Shown here: piece by piece, positions 41,552 through 50,723 of the stretch | How positions within the stretch are numbered: the stretch's first letter is position 1 | Layout of the letters: each line of letters starts with the position of its first letter | Source of the DNA: Anthropogastromicrobium sp052273485 | GTDB taxonomy: Bacteria; Bacillota; Clostridia; Lachnospirales; Lachnospiraceae | DNA: 64,000 bases | NCBI GenBank assembly: GCA_052273485.1 | Contig: DAVZID010000002.1 | Location: 1 to 64,000, forward strand | Direction of reading: 5' to 3' | The notes under the pieces: generated by a model | Told to the model about the DNA's origin: nothing | Seen by the model: the letters and a program-made list of their open reading frames with translations, nothing else | The model's database searches: none | Made by a program: the position numbers and the translations under genes

Positions 41552-41594
41552 GGGACAGGGAAAGTAGCACTGAAGTGCCGCATTTCCCTGTCCC
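41552..41594 (-). other. Large hairpin in the MATE leader (start-proximal)
   Basis: GGGACAGGGAAA (41552-41563) pairs exactly with TTTCCCTGTCCC (41583-41594), with an 19-base loop containing CACT/AGTG. It lies about 48 bases before the MATE start on the minus strand, without a T run. Confidence 0.75.
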
Positions 41595-41605
41595 CGATGG
41601 CATTA

Positions 41606-41652
41606 CCGCACAACAAATGCGAAAGCGACGAGAACGCAGTATTGTTGTGTGG
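41606..41652 (-). other. Second large hairpin in the MATE leader
   Basis: CCGCACAACAA (41606-41616) pairs with TTGTTGTGTGG (41642-41652) with one G-T pair; TGCG/CGCA can extend it inside. With the neighbouring hairpin it forms a structured leader. Confidence 0.7.
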
Positions 41653-41721
41653 CGAAAAATAAAGAAATCTTTCTGAATCTCTATGAAAAGTCCACGGCCG
41701 GAATCCGGTTTTAGTACCAAT

Positions 41722-41779
41722 AAGATAGCAGAAAACAGACAAAATGTCAAGCTTGACAAATTATGAAAATTGCTATACT
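41722..41779. promoter_or_regulatory. Divergent promoters sharing a 14-bp palindrome
   Basis: TGTCAAGCTTGACA (41745-41758) is a perfect palindrome carrying both -35 elements. Plus strand: TTGACA 41753-41758, 15 bases, TATACT 41774-41779 (toward the peptidase). Minus strand: TTGACA 41750-41745, 17 bases, TATCTT 41727-41722 (toward the MATE gene). Confidence 0.75.
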
Positions 41780-41870
41780 GTTGAGCTATGTGTTTTTCAA
41801 TTGAGCTTAAAAGACAAAAATGCATACAAAAATCAGAATGATCCGAATGCTTTAAGAAGGGAGACAGAAG

Positions 41871-43262
41871 ATGAATTTGACAAAAATCAACTTAAAGCCA
41901 TACTGGAAAGACAATACCGTAGACCGGATGGATGTGAGAATGGAACTCACAGGGCAGTCCTACAAGGAAGGAGACCGCCTGTGCAGCATGCAGCTTTGTA
42001 CCGTGACGATTCCGGGCTGTGAGGCTAAAAATTTACAGATCAGCGATGAAAGTGGCGTCATACCAGTGCAGGAATCTGAGGAACAGCCATATCCATATGA
42101 GTGGCGCAGATGGAATGTGCAGCGTGACACAAAGGGAACGATACAGATTTCCTACACGGTAACACCAAGAGCATTAAAGCCGACCGATATTTGTGGCCCG
42201 TACTTTGATTTTCGAGCAGAAAAGGGTGGTGCAAACAGCGCAGGTATCTCCATTTTAATGGATGTTGAAAATGCGAAAGCAAGTGAGCTTTCATGGGATT
42301 TGAGTGCGATGCCAGAGGGCAGCCGTGGTGTTTGCACCTTTGGAGAAAATGAAGTAAAGACGGATACGCTTGAACAGCTTCGTGAATGCTATTTTGCCAT
42401 GGGTCAATTAAATGCCATCGAAGAGGGTGACTTTGGCTTTTACTGGATGTCTCAGCCGCCATTTGACGTGAAGGAGGTTGCTGAGTATACGAAAAAGCTC
42501 TTTGGTCATATGCAGAAATTTTTCAAGGATACCGAGAAGATCTATCGCATTTTCGTGAGAAAGGATCCATTTTTGACAAGTGGCGGAACCGCACTTTACC
42601 GTTCTTATATGTTTGGCTGGAACACGGCACAGCCGTGCAGTTTATCCGATAAAAAGGCCATTCTTGCCCATGAGATGGTGCACAACTGGCCGGATTTAAA
42701 TGACAATCCGTATGGTACCACGACCTGGTATTCCGAGGGTACGGCCGAGTATTACAGTGTGCTGCTGCCGCTTCGTCTTGGTCTGATTTCCGATGAGGAT
42801 GCGATTGCGGAACTTCAAAAGCGAACCGATACGTATTATGCAAACCCGACACGTGCACTTGGGGACGAGGAGGCAGCAGCGATTTGCTGGAAGGATCGTC
42901 GCGCACAGCGTCTGGTTTACGGTAGAGGCATGATCTTCTTTATCAATACCGATATTCAGATTCGCAAGGCAACAAACGGAGAACATAATATTGACGATGT
43001 TGTGATTGACATTTTGGAGAAAAAGCGAGCCGGTGTTGTGCTTGGAAATGAAGTCTTTTTAGAGACCGTTAAGCGAATCAGTGGTCTGGACGTGCGAAGC
43101 GAGTGGGAGGCAATGCATACCGGAAAGGAGATCGTTCCGTTAGATGGTGGATTTGATGGTCGCTTTGCCGTAGTGGAAAAAGAGATTGAGGAAGCAGACA
43201 CAGGAAAGAAAGTGCGCTCCTGGACATGGATCAAGCGAGAAGCGAAAGAAGAGAAAAAATAA
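41871..43262 (+). CDS. M61-like zinc metallopeptidase
   Basis: A 463-residue protein with a gluzincin active site: HEMVH at about residues 267-271 and the third ligand Glu in SEGTAEYY at about 289, the arrangement of M1 and M61 peptidases. The first 200 residues are beta-rich, as in M61 glycyl aminopeptidases, but I cannot see the usual C-terminal PDZ domain. No signal peptide is present, so it probably works on intracellular peptides. AAGGGAGACAG precedes the ATG. It opens a plus-strand series of peptidase genes and shares a promoter region with a MATE gene. Confidence 0.82.
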   Translation: MNLTKINLKPYWKDNTVDRMDVRMELTGQSYKEGDRLCSMQLCTVTIPGCEAKNLQISDESGVIPVQESEEQPYPYEWRRWNVQRDTKGTIQISYTVTPRALKPTDICGPYFDFRAEKGGANSAGISILMDVENAKASELSWDLSAMPEGSRGVCTFGENEVKTDTLEQLRECYFAMGQLNAIEEGDFGFYWMSQPPFDVKEVAEYTKKLFGHMQKFFKDTEKIYRIFVRKDPFLTSGGTALYRSYMFGWNTAQPCSLSDKKAILAHEMVHNWPDLNDNPYGTTTWYSEGTAEYYSVLLPLRLGLISDEDAIAELQKRTDTYYANPTRALGDEEAAAICWKDRRAQRLVYGRGMIFFINTDIQIRKATNGEHNIDDVVIDILEKKRAGVVLGNEVFLETVKRISGLDVRSEWEAMHTGKEIVPLDGGFDGRFAVVEKEIEEADTGKKVRSWTWIKREAKEEKK

Positions 43263-43331
43263 AATAAGGAAAATAAGAAAAAGAAGAAGGAAAAGAAGAT
43301 GAGCACTCAAGCGAGAGGAGGGCAAAGAGAA

Positions 43332-45593
43332 ATGGAAATAAATACGACACAGCTCAAAAAATTCACGCCAGAGACGATGAAAGAGATCGTCTATGTCACA
43401 TGGCCGACGCTTGCACCGGCAGGAGACAAGGTTGCATGGGTTGACTGGAAGGGTGACCTGAAAAGTGGTCTGTTTTCCTCAAAGATTCATCTGATGGAAA
43501 ATTTATCACAGGATGCGTTGCAAGACGTTGCATCACAAGATATGGCATCATTGGCTGCGACAGGCGAAGAGGGCAGGGACGCGGCTCGAAAAGAATCGAT
43601 TCTGACACCGGACGGAGTGAACGAGAAGCAGCCAGTGATCCTTTCTGATGGTGTACATATGGCGTATCTGTCGAATGAGAAAGGTGAGTTTCAGGTATTT
43701 ATTAAGAACCTTGCGACAAATGAAAAACGTCAGATTACGACACTTCGCCATGGTGTGCTTCGCTATCAGCTGTCGGATGATGAGACAAAGCTTGTCTTTG
43801 AGGCAACGCTGTGGCCGGATGAGGTCAAAAAAGGAATCGAATTTACCGAGATGACACCAGAGCAGAAGGCCGAGTGGAAGGAGGAGCTTGACTGGACTCC
43901 ATATGAAATTACAACTCTGACCTACAAGATGGACGAGTGGCACGGCATGAGAAAGGGTGAGTTTTCCCATATCGGTACCGCAAATATTGGCTCTGGCGAG
44001 CAGAAGCTTTTTACTGCAGGTCGCATGGAGGCGATGGAAGTGATCTTCCCAACTTGGTCGCATGATGGCAAAACCATCGCATTCCACGGTTATCCATATG
44101 ATGGCGCGAAAGGTCGCCATACCGAGCTTTTCACCTGTGATGAAAACGGAGAGAATGTACGTCAGGTGAGCACTGATGCTGGAATTTATCCAGATCACGC
44201 ACCGGCCTTTACCGCAGACGATACCGGTATTGTGACAATGGTATTTGGTGATTTTGAGGATGGAAGCTGCGTGCAGCTGCCAGTGATGTTTGACTTAACA
44301 GACAATACGCACCGCTATTTGATCGGTGAGTGGGACGAATCCCTCTGCCACGGCGTGCATCCGCTTTGCGCTGGCTCTCTTGAGTATGGTGATCATTCTC
44401 CTTACTTTAGACTCACAAAGGACGGAAAGTATCTATATTTCCAGACAGGACGCCACGGCCGTTATTCCCTTTGCCGTGTAAGAATTGACGCGGTAAAGTT
44501 TGAGCCTGAGGAGACGTCCATTGAGGCGACTTCAGCCGCCAAACCAAGTCCAGTCGAGATGGTTCTTGAAGGTCAGACCGACATTCAGGAATTTGCCATG
44601 AACGATGCAGGACAGATCGTAACCGTGCAGGCTTCCTGGCTGAAGCCAGCAGAGATCTGGATGAACGGTGAGCAGTTAACTAACAGCAATCCATGGCTGT
44701 CCGAGTATGCACTTGCCGATGTTGAGGAACACTGGGTAACGAGTAAAGATGGTAAGGCAGATCTTCAGTATTTCCTTGTAAAGCCAGTTGGCTTTGAAGA
44801 AGACACGCAGTATCCGGCAGTGCTTGATATCAAGGGAGGACCGGAGACGATGTATGGACTCACCTTCTGGCATGAGTTTCAGGCATTGGCGTCCGCAGGC
44901 ATGGCCGTCATCTTTGGAAATCCGAGAGGAAGCACAGGCTTTGGACGTGCGTACTGTGCCGACGGCATCTGTTGGGGCAATGAAGCGATGGACGATCTTG
45001 TGCAGTTTGTGGAAGATGCGATTTCACTTGGCTTTATCGATGCAAAGAGAGTTGGTGTCACAGGTGGCAGCTACGGCGGTTATATGACCAACAAATTGAT
45101 CGGAAGAACGGATGTGTTTGCGGCAGCTGTTACACAGCGCTGCCTTGCAAATACGGCGACCTCCTACGGAACAGGTGACATGGGTTTTGTCTCCTCTCGC
45201 CCAATTCCAAAGCATTTCCATATGTTCGATTATTTAGAAGGACGTGCACGAGGAAACATCATTTCCTACATTGATCACTTTAAGGTGCCGTTACTGATTC
45301 TTCATGCGTATCAGGATTACCGCTGTGGCTTTGAGCAGGCCGAGCAGGTATTCATCCCGATGAAGGAGCGAAATCCAGAGGTTCCGTCCCGTATGGTCAT
45401 GTTCCCGAATGAAAATCATGGAATGACCAGAACTGGAAAGCTGTATCATCAGGTACGTCACTTGCAGGAGATGACCGACTGGTTTGTAAAGTATCTGATT
45501 GACGAGCCTGATTGGAACACAAAAAAGAAGAACAATGAGAACAACGAAACCGAGTCCAATACCGACTTTATGGCGACACAGGAGGAGCACTGA
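43332..45593 (+). CDS. S9 family prolyl-oligopeptidase-type peptidase (copy 1)
   Basis: About 753 residues: an N-terminal beta-propeller (about 1-480) with WD40-like PD40 segments (FPTWSHDGKTIAFHG) and a C-terminal alpha/beta hydrolase. The catalytic Ser is in GGSYGGYM at about residue 580; the Asp is in HAYQDYRCG and the His in NENHGM. It should release dipeptides or acyl-amino acids from short peptides in the cytoplasm. The start at 43332 has GGAGGG eight bases upstream; 43299 is also possible. The stop overlaps the next ATG by one base (TGATG). Confidence 0.9.
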   Translation: MEINTTQLKKFTPETMKEIVYVTWPTLAPAGDKVAWVDWKGDLKSGLFSSKIHLMENLSQDALQDVASQDMASLAATGEEGRDAARKESILTPDGVNEKQPVILSDGVHMAYLSNEKGEFQVFIKNLATNEKRQITTLRHGVLRYQLSDDETKLVFEATLWPDEVKKGIEFTEMTPEQKAEWKEELDWTPYEITTLTYKMDEWHGMRKGEFSHIGTANIGSGEQKLFTAGRMEAMEVIFPTWSHDGKTIAFHGYPYDGAKGRHTELFTCDENGENVRQVSTDAGIYPDHAPAFTADDTGIVTMVFGDFEDGSCVQLPVMFDLTDNTHRYLIGEWDESLCHGVHPLCAGSLEYGDHSPYFRLTKDGKYLYFQTGRHGRYSLCRVRIDAVKFEPEETSIEATSAAKPSPVEMVLEGQTDIQEFAMNDAGQIVTVQASWLKPAEIWMNGEQLTNSNPWLSEYALADVEEHWVTSKDGKADLQYFLVKPVGFEEDTQYPAVLDIKGGPETMYGLTFWHEFQALASAGMAVIFGNPRGSTGFGRAYCADGICWGNEAMDDLVQFVEDAISLGFIDAKRVGVTGGSYGGYMTNKLIGRTDVFAAAVTQRCLANTATSYGTGDMGFVSSRPIPKHFHMFDYLEGRARGNIISYIDHFKVPLLILHAYQDYRCGFEQAEQVFIPMKERNPEVPSRMVMFPNENHGMTRTGKLYHQVRHLQEMTDWFVKYLIDEPDWNTKKKNNENNETESNTDFMATQEEH

Positions 45594-47650
45594 TGAGACG
45601 TTTACCTGAATTTGAGGATTGCCGTGATCTGGAACATTTAAACGGAGGCGATTATTTTCCAGAAAAGGAGCTTGTCTGCTATGCCTCCAACCACACAAAC
45701 GGCATTGTAATAAAGGATTTAAAGACAAATACGTGCACGACCGTGACAGCAGGCGGTGCAGGAGAGGGCGGACCGGCGTTTTCCCCAGATGGAAATAAGA
45801 TTCTATTTGTCTCAGCAAAGAAAGGCGTAGGCCGTCAGGCATTTGTCTATGACATCGAGAACCAGAGCGTAACGCAGGTTACCCATGTAAGAGGCGCTGT
45901 TATGGAGCCACAGTGGTCACCAGACGGAACGAAGGTGCTGTTTTCCGTGATCACCTCTGGCGCATCACAGAATGCATCGAATTCATCTGCTGCGTCCAAT
46001 GCATCCAATACGGCAAGCGATTCATCATCTGCTGCATCTGCACCGCAGGAGCAGTTGGTTCATGATGACGATGCCGTTGCCACCGAGGATTTTGGTTACA
46101 AGTTTGATGGCAGGGGCTTTATTCGTCCGGATACGCACTGGCATCTGTTTGTTGCATCTTCTGACGGAACAAACGAGAATCAGTTAACCGACGGCGAGTA
46201 CGATTATCTGCACGCTGCATGGGCACCGGATAGCAAAGAGATCGTCTGCGTCAGCAACCGTTTCCGCCCAAGACAGGAATCCATCGGTTATGATCTTCTT
46301 TTGATTGATGTGGACAAAGAGCCTGGCAAGCTTCGCAGACTGACTGAGAAGTATTGGCTTGTATCGTATCCAAACCCGGTGCGCCCAGTCTTTACACCAG
46401 ATGGAAAATACGTCATTGCCGTCATCTTAAATCCAGAGTACGCCGATGACGAGTCTGAATCGGGTTACCCAGAGGGCTATCTGTATCGCTTTGCTGTTGC
46501 CGATGGCGCAGCAACACCGGTGTTTGTTCAGGATGAGAACTGCTATCAGTGTGTTCAGTTCCCGTACAATGCAGGATGCGGACGCGGCATGGATAAGCTA
46601 CAGATCGACGAGAGTGGACGCTATGTATACTTTGTCAGTGGTTGGAAGGGACAGGGAAATCTGTATCGCTTAGACTTAGAGGGCGATGGTCACGCCAAGC
46701 TTTTCTGGGGCGGCAAGCAGGTTTGCCATGGAATCAGCAAGGTTCATAATGGACGCATTATGGCAGCAGCGGCAAAATCAACAGTGCCAGAATTCTATGC
46801 GATCCTTGATGCAGCGACAGGTACCGTACTTGAGACCGCAGTGCAGTCTGCACAGAATCTTTTCGACGAAGTCGAACTCAGTGAGCCAGAAGATTTCTTC
46901 TTCCCGACACTTGACGGCGAGAGCAAGGTGCATGGTTTTGTAATGCCGCCGCTTGGCGCAAAGGCGGGTGAAAAATATCCGGCGATTCTTTATATCCACG
47001 GTGGCCCGCATCCATTCTACACCTACGGTCTGACAATGGAGTTTCAGATGTTGGCATCCAAGGGCTTTGCAATTCTTTACTGCAATCCAAGAGGCAGCAG
47101 TGGCTACGGCTGGACACACGAGAATTACCAGAGAAGCATTGACGGCTCTGCCTACTACGATCTGCTTCAATTTGTCGATGAGGCGTGCAGACGATTTGAC
47201 TTTATCGACACCGACCGCATCGGTGTCACAGGCGGCAGCTACGGTGGCTATATGACCAATTATATGGCGACACATGCAAAACGCTTTAAGGCATATGTCA
47301 CCCAGCGAAGCATCGCCAATGAACTGATTATGTATGCAAACTCCGATATGCAGGGCAAGAGTACGGATTATAAGAGCTATGAGGATTTCATGGTGGCCAA
47401 GCTAAAAGATTCTGCCGTTTCCTATGCAGAGCGCGTGGATAAGCCAATTTTGATTTTGCACGGCACCGAGGATTACCGCACACCAGTTGAGGGTGCGCAC
47501 CAGTTTTACGTCGCAATCAAGGACTTGCACCCGGATCTGCCGGTCAAAATGGTGATCTATCCGCATACCGGGCACGAGCAGCCATCTGATCCAAGACTGT
47601 TAAAGCATTACTATCATGAGATGATTTCATGGTTTGAAAAATACCTATAA
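45593..47650 (+). CDS. S9 family prolyl-oligopeptidase-type peptidase (copy 2)
   Basis: A 685-residue S9 peptidase, paired with the preceding one. The propeller has repeats such as GPAFSPDGNKILFVS and PQWSPDGTKVLFS. A Ser/Asn/Ala-rich insert (SGASQNASNSSAASNASNT, about residues 121-145) interrupts it. The catalytic Ser is at about 549 in GGSYGGYM, the Asp in HGTEDYRTP and the His in HTGHEQP. No signal peptide is present. Its start shares a base with the previous stop, so the two are probably made together and differ in specificity. Confidence 0.9.
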   Translation: MRRLPEFEDCRDLEHLNGGDYFPEKELVCYASNHTNGIVIKDLKTNTCTTVTAGGAGEGGPAFSPDGNKILFVSAKKGVGRQAFVYDIENQSVTQVTHVRGAVMEPQWSPDGTKVLFSVITSGASQNASNSSAASNASNTASDSSSAASAPQEQLVHDDDAVATEDFGYKFDGRGFIRPDTHWHLFVASSDGTNENQLTDGEYDYLHAAWAPDSKEIVCVSNRFRPRQESIGYDLLLIDVDKEPGKLRRLTEKYWLVSYPNPVRPVFTPDGKYVIAVILNPEYADDESESGYPEGYLYRFAVADGAATPVFVQDENCYQCVQFPYNAGCGRGMDKLQIDESGRYVYFVSGWKGQGNLYRLDLEGDGHAKLFWGGKQVCHGISKVHNGRIMAAAAKSTVPEFYAILDAATGTVLETAVQSAQNLFDEVELSEPEDFFFPTLDGESKVHGFVMPPLGAKAGEKYPAILYIHGGPHPFYTYGLTMEFQMLASKGFAILYCNPRGSSGYGWTHENYQRSIDGSAYYDLLQFVDEACRRFDFIDTDRIGVTGGSYGGYMTNYMATHAKRFKAYVTQRSIANELIMYANSDMQGKSTDYKSYEDFMVAKLKDSAVSYAERVDKPILILHGTEDYRTPVEGAHQFYVAIKDLHPDLPVKMVIYPHTGHEQPSDPRLLKHYYHEMISWFEKYL

Positions 47651-47743
47651 GATTGATAGATAGTACCAACAATATACGTTTGCCTTGAGGCTTTGTTGGA
47701 TGACATCCTTAAGGTGAACGTGAGAAAGGCAAACAGGGATAAT

Positions 47744-48730
47744 ATGAAAATTTATGCATTTGAAGTAAGAGAAGACGAGAAAAAAGCATTCGAGCAGATT
47801 TCTGCTCAGTGTGGTGTAGAGGTTACGCTTTCAGATGAGACGCCATCACTTGAGAATGCTGATCTTGTAAAGGGATATGAGGGCATTACAGTACTCGGCA
47901 TGGGAAAAATTGACAGAGATTTATTAAGTCGCTACAGCGAGAACGGTGTGCGTTTTCTCTCTACAAGAACTATCGGTTATAACCACATTGATTTGGTGGC
48001 AGCAAAAGAGCTTGGAATTAGTGTCTGCAATGCAGCATACCCGCCAAACGGTGTTGCAGACTTTACGGTAATGATGATTTTAATGTGCCTTCGTCAGTAT
48101 AAGCAGGCACTGTGGAGGGGGCAGGTTAATGACTTTTCTTTGCAGGGACTGCAGGGACGTGATATGAACGAACTTACAATAGGTGTTATGGGTACTGGAC
48201 GAATCGGACTTCAAGTATTAAAAAACTTGTCAGGTTTTGGCTGTCGCCTGCTGGCCTACGATGTGCGCAAAAATCCAGAGGCTGAAAAGCTGGCAACTTA
48301 TGTTGATCAGGAAACGATCTACAAAGAGTGTGATGTGATCAGTCTTCATATGCCGCTGTTTGATTCTACCTATCACATCATCAACGAGGAGACCATCGCA
48401 AAGATGAAAGATGGCGTAATTTTAATTAACTGCGCAAGAGGCGAACTGACTGACATTGATGCATTGGTAGATGGCGTTGAATCAGAGAAGATTGGTGCGC
48501 TTGGCATGGATACTGTAGAGGGAGAAGAAGGTATTGTGCACGAAGACAGAAGAACAGATATCATCTCCAACCGCAACTGGTTTTATCTTCATCAGTTTCG
48601 CAATGTCATCATGACACAGCACATGGCATTCTACACAAAAGAAGCAGTAGAGAGCATGGTGCGCTGTGGCATAGAAGGCCTTGTCCAGATGGAAAAAACT
48701 GGAAGCTGTCCAACAATGCTGACAAAGTAA
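47744..48730 (+). CDS. D-isomer 2-hydroxyacid dehydrogenase (D-lactate dehydrogenase-like)
   Basis: A 328-residue NAD-dependent dehydrogenase. The nucleotide loop is GVMGTGRIGLQVLKNL, the catalytic Arg is in INCARGELTD, and the His is in MTQHMAFYT. STRTIGYNHIDL and PPNGVADFTV are typical of D-lactate dehydrogenase and VanH-like enzymes. It would reduce pyruvate or another 2-oxoacid. The start at 47744 (MKIYAFEV) is preferred to an in-frame ATG at 47693 because it matches the family start and has AGGGA upstream. A large terminator follows. Confidence 0.88.
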   Translation: MKIYAFEVREDEKKAFEQISAQCGVEVTLSDETPSLENADLVKGYEGITVLGMGKIDRDLLSRYSENGVRFLSTRTIGYNHIDLVAAKELGISVCNAAYPPNGVADFTVMMILMCLRQYKQALWRGQVNDFSLQGLQGRDMNELTIGVMGTGRIGLQVLKNLSGFGCRLLAYDVRKNPEAEKLATYVDQETIYKECDVISLHMPLFDSTYHIINEETIAKMKDGVILINCARGELTDIDALVDGVESEKIGALGMDTVEGEEGIVHEDRRTDIISNRNWFYLHQFRNVIMTQHMAFYTKEAVESMVRCGIEGLVQMEKTGSCPTMLTK

Positions 48731-48768
48731 GCCAACGGGGACGTTTCAATGGCGCTTGGTGCTTTGCT

Positions 48769-48840
48769 AAGCCTGTACAATCTGCACACTAAAAACATCT
48801 AATATAGATACAGTGTGCACATTGATACAGGCTTCTTTTT
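48769..48840 (+). terminator. Long two-tier hairpin terminator
   Basis: AAGCCTGTACAAT (48769-48781) and ATTGATACAGGCTT (48821-48834) form the base with one bulge. TGCACACT (48783-48790) and AGTGTGCA (48812-48819) form the upper stem, and CTTTTT follows. Confidence 0.88.
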
Positions 48841-48942
48841 ATGTTAAACTGAACTCAAGATTGACAGAGGAAAAGAGCAGTTCAAAAGAACGGCGTGGTT
48901 CGATGAAGAACGATCCCTGGCGATCTATTTCTATAGTTGGGA

Positions 48943-48962
48943 CACTTTATTGAATTAAAGTG
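48943..48962 (+). promoter_or_regulatory. Inverted repeat upstream of the peptide-binding protein
   Basis: CACTTTA-TTGAAT-TAAAGTG is a perfect 7-bp inverted repeat ending 28 bases before the ATG at 48991. It could be an operator; the PucR-type regulator encoded downstream is one candidate. Confidence 0.5.
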
Positions 48963-48990
48963 AGATAGCGAAATGGAGGAGGAACGAAAC

Positions 48991-50610
48991 ATGAGAAAAT
49001 ATGCAACAATGGGATTAGCAGCCGTGTTGGCAGCCGCATCATTTCCGGTAGCCGCGCTGGCAGATGAGGCAGACACAAAAAGTGTAAGAATTGGAGCACC
49101 GTATGATCCGGTTACGATGGATTATGCAGAGTTAAACGTTGATCCTGCAACCTACATTGATACTCTGATCAGTGATACCCTGATCCGTGACAAAGCCGGT
49201 GAGTACATCGGAGGTGCAGCTGAAAGCTGGGAGTCAAGCGAGGATGGAAAGACTTGGACCTTTAAGTTAAAGGAGGGATTAACTTACAGCGATGGCGAGA
49301 CACCAATCACTTCTGAGGATTTTGTTTATGCAGCAAAGCGTCTGATGGATCCAGATGCAGGCCACTACAATGCAGAGTCTGGCTATATTTTAGAGAACGG
49401 CGAGGAATATTATTCTGGCGAGTGTGAGTGGGATGAGGTTGGCATAAAGGCAATCGACGATCGGACTATTGAATACACCTTCAAGAATCCACAGTATGAG
49501 AGTACCTTTACCTCAACTAGCCTGTTTGCACCACTAGAGGAGACGTATGTAGATCCGCTCGGTGCCGAGTATGGTTCCTCTGCAGACAAGCTTTTGACAA
49601 ACGGACCATTCGTTGTATCCGATTGGGTATCCGATTCCGAGATGACTTTAGTAAAGAATGAGAACTATTGGGATGCAGACAGCATCAATATGGATGAGAT
49701 TGATTTCAAGTTTAATGTAACAGGTGATACGGGTGTGGATATGATGTTAGCCGATGAGATTGACTTTGTTCCGACTGGAAGCGCACAGCAGCAGCAAACA
49801 CTGACCGATGCTGGATTTGAGAGTACAAAGTACACGACTTCTTATCGTTGCCTGAATATCAACCATGCAGGAAAGACCGATGAGACAGGACTGTTCCTTG
49901 GCAATGCAAACTTTAGAAAGGCAATCAGCTATGCAATCGATCGTACCGCGCTGTGTGCATCTGTTATGACAAGTGATGAGCCGGCAAACCGTTTGACAGC
50001 TCCATCCGAGGCTGGCGTGACTGGCACCTTTGATGAAGAATTTGAGTATGAGGGATGGCCGGCAAGCGGTGATGCTGACAAGGCAAAGGAGTACTTAAAT
50101 GCCGCACTTGATGAGCTGGGAAAGACCGCTGACGAGATTCCGACCTTTGAGCTTCTTTGCTACGAGGCTCAGGGAAGTATTGATGTGTTAGCTGCTGTTC
50201 AGGATATGTTAAAGAAGAATCTTGGCATCGAGACCACAATCAATTCTCAGACGATTCAGGTAATGGTATCAAACGCGATGAGTGGTGATTACGATTTCTG
50301 GTATGGCGGAAACGCTCTGGAGATCCCAGATGCACTGGCTGGTTTCGTAAGCAGCTACACAAGCGCAATGCAGTCTGCACTCAGAGGTTATTCAAACGAG
50401 GAATACGATAAGCTGTATGATACCGCGATTGCTTCCCCGACGATCGAGGAGAGAAAGGCAAATTACTTCGAGGTAGAGAAGTTCTTCTGTGACAATACAT
50501 TGAATCTGATCCTTGGCTGGACGGATGGTGGTTTTCAGTACAAGAGTGGTTACACTGGCTTCTACAATACGGTTGAAACGGACTTTACTTATCTGGATTA
50601 CGCAGAGTAA
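48991..50610 (+). CDS. Oligopeptide ABC transporter substrate-binding protein, no lipobox
   Basis: A 539-residue OppA/DppA-type (SBP_bac_5) binding protein. Evidence includes the ESWESSEDGKTWTFKLKEGLTYSDG block, DFVYAAKRLMDP and the later FRKAISYAIDRTAL. It should capture peptides for the OppBCDF-type genes that follow. The signal peptide is MRKYATMGLAAVLAAASFP ending near ALADEADT with a type-I cleavage site and no Cys, whereas most such proteins in Gram-positive bacteria are lipoproteins. The start at 48991 has GGAGGAGG upstream. A strong hairpin after the gene would let it be made in excess over the permease. Confidence 0.9.
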   Translation: MRKYATMGLAAVLAAASFPVAALADEADTKSVRIGAPYDPVTMDYAELNVDPATYIDTLISDTLIRDKAGEYIGGAAESWESSEDGKTWTFKLKEGLTYSDGETPITSEDFVYAAKRLMDPDAGHYNAESGYILENGEEYYSGECEWDEVGIKAIDDRTIEYTFKNPQYESTFTSTSLFAPLEETYVDPLGAEYGSSADKLLTNGPFVVSDWVSDSEMTLVKNENYWDADSINMDEIDFKFNVTGDTGVDMMLADEIDFVPTGSAQQQQTLTDAGFESTKYTTSYRCLNINHAGKTDETGLFLGNANFRKAISYAIDRTALCASVMTSDEPANRLTAPSEAGVTGTFDEEFEYEGWPASGDADKAKEYLNAALDELGKTADEIPTFELLCYEAQGSIDVLAAVQDMLKKNLGIETTINSQTIQVMVSNAMSGDYDFWYGGNALEIPDALAGFVSSYTSAMQSALRGYSNEEYDKLYDTAIASPTIEERKANYFEVEKFFCDNTLNLILGWTDGGFQYKSGYTGFYNTVETDFTYLDYAE

Positions 50611-50669
50611 GAAAAGCTCGAATAAAAATGTAAGGTAGTGTAAAAAAGCAATACAAAAATAAAGTATGG

Positions 50670-50713
50670 GGACGCCGATCTGCAAAAGCCTGGCAGAGGC
50701 GTCCTTACTTTTT
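50670..50713 (+). terminator. Partial terminator between binding protein and permease
   Basis: GGACGCC (50670-50676) pairs with GGCGTCC (50698-50704), and TCTGC with GCAGA inside. TTACTTTTT follows, only 10 bases before the next gene's ribosome site region, so it is probably leaky and sets expression ratios. Confidence 0.78.
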
Positions 50714-50723
50714 AGGAGGATAT

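Noticed and set aside
45972..46187. Plus-strand frame rich in His/Leu inside the second S9 gene
   Set aside because: Out-of-frame reading of the Ser/Asn/Ala-rich insert; no start signal.
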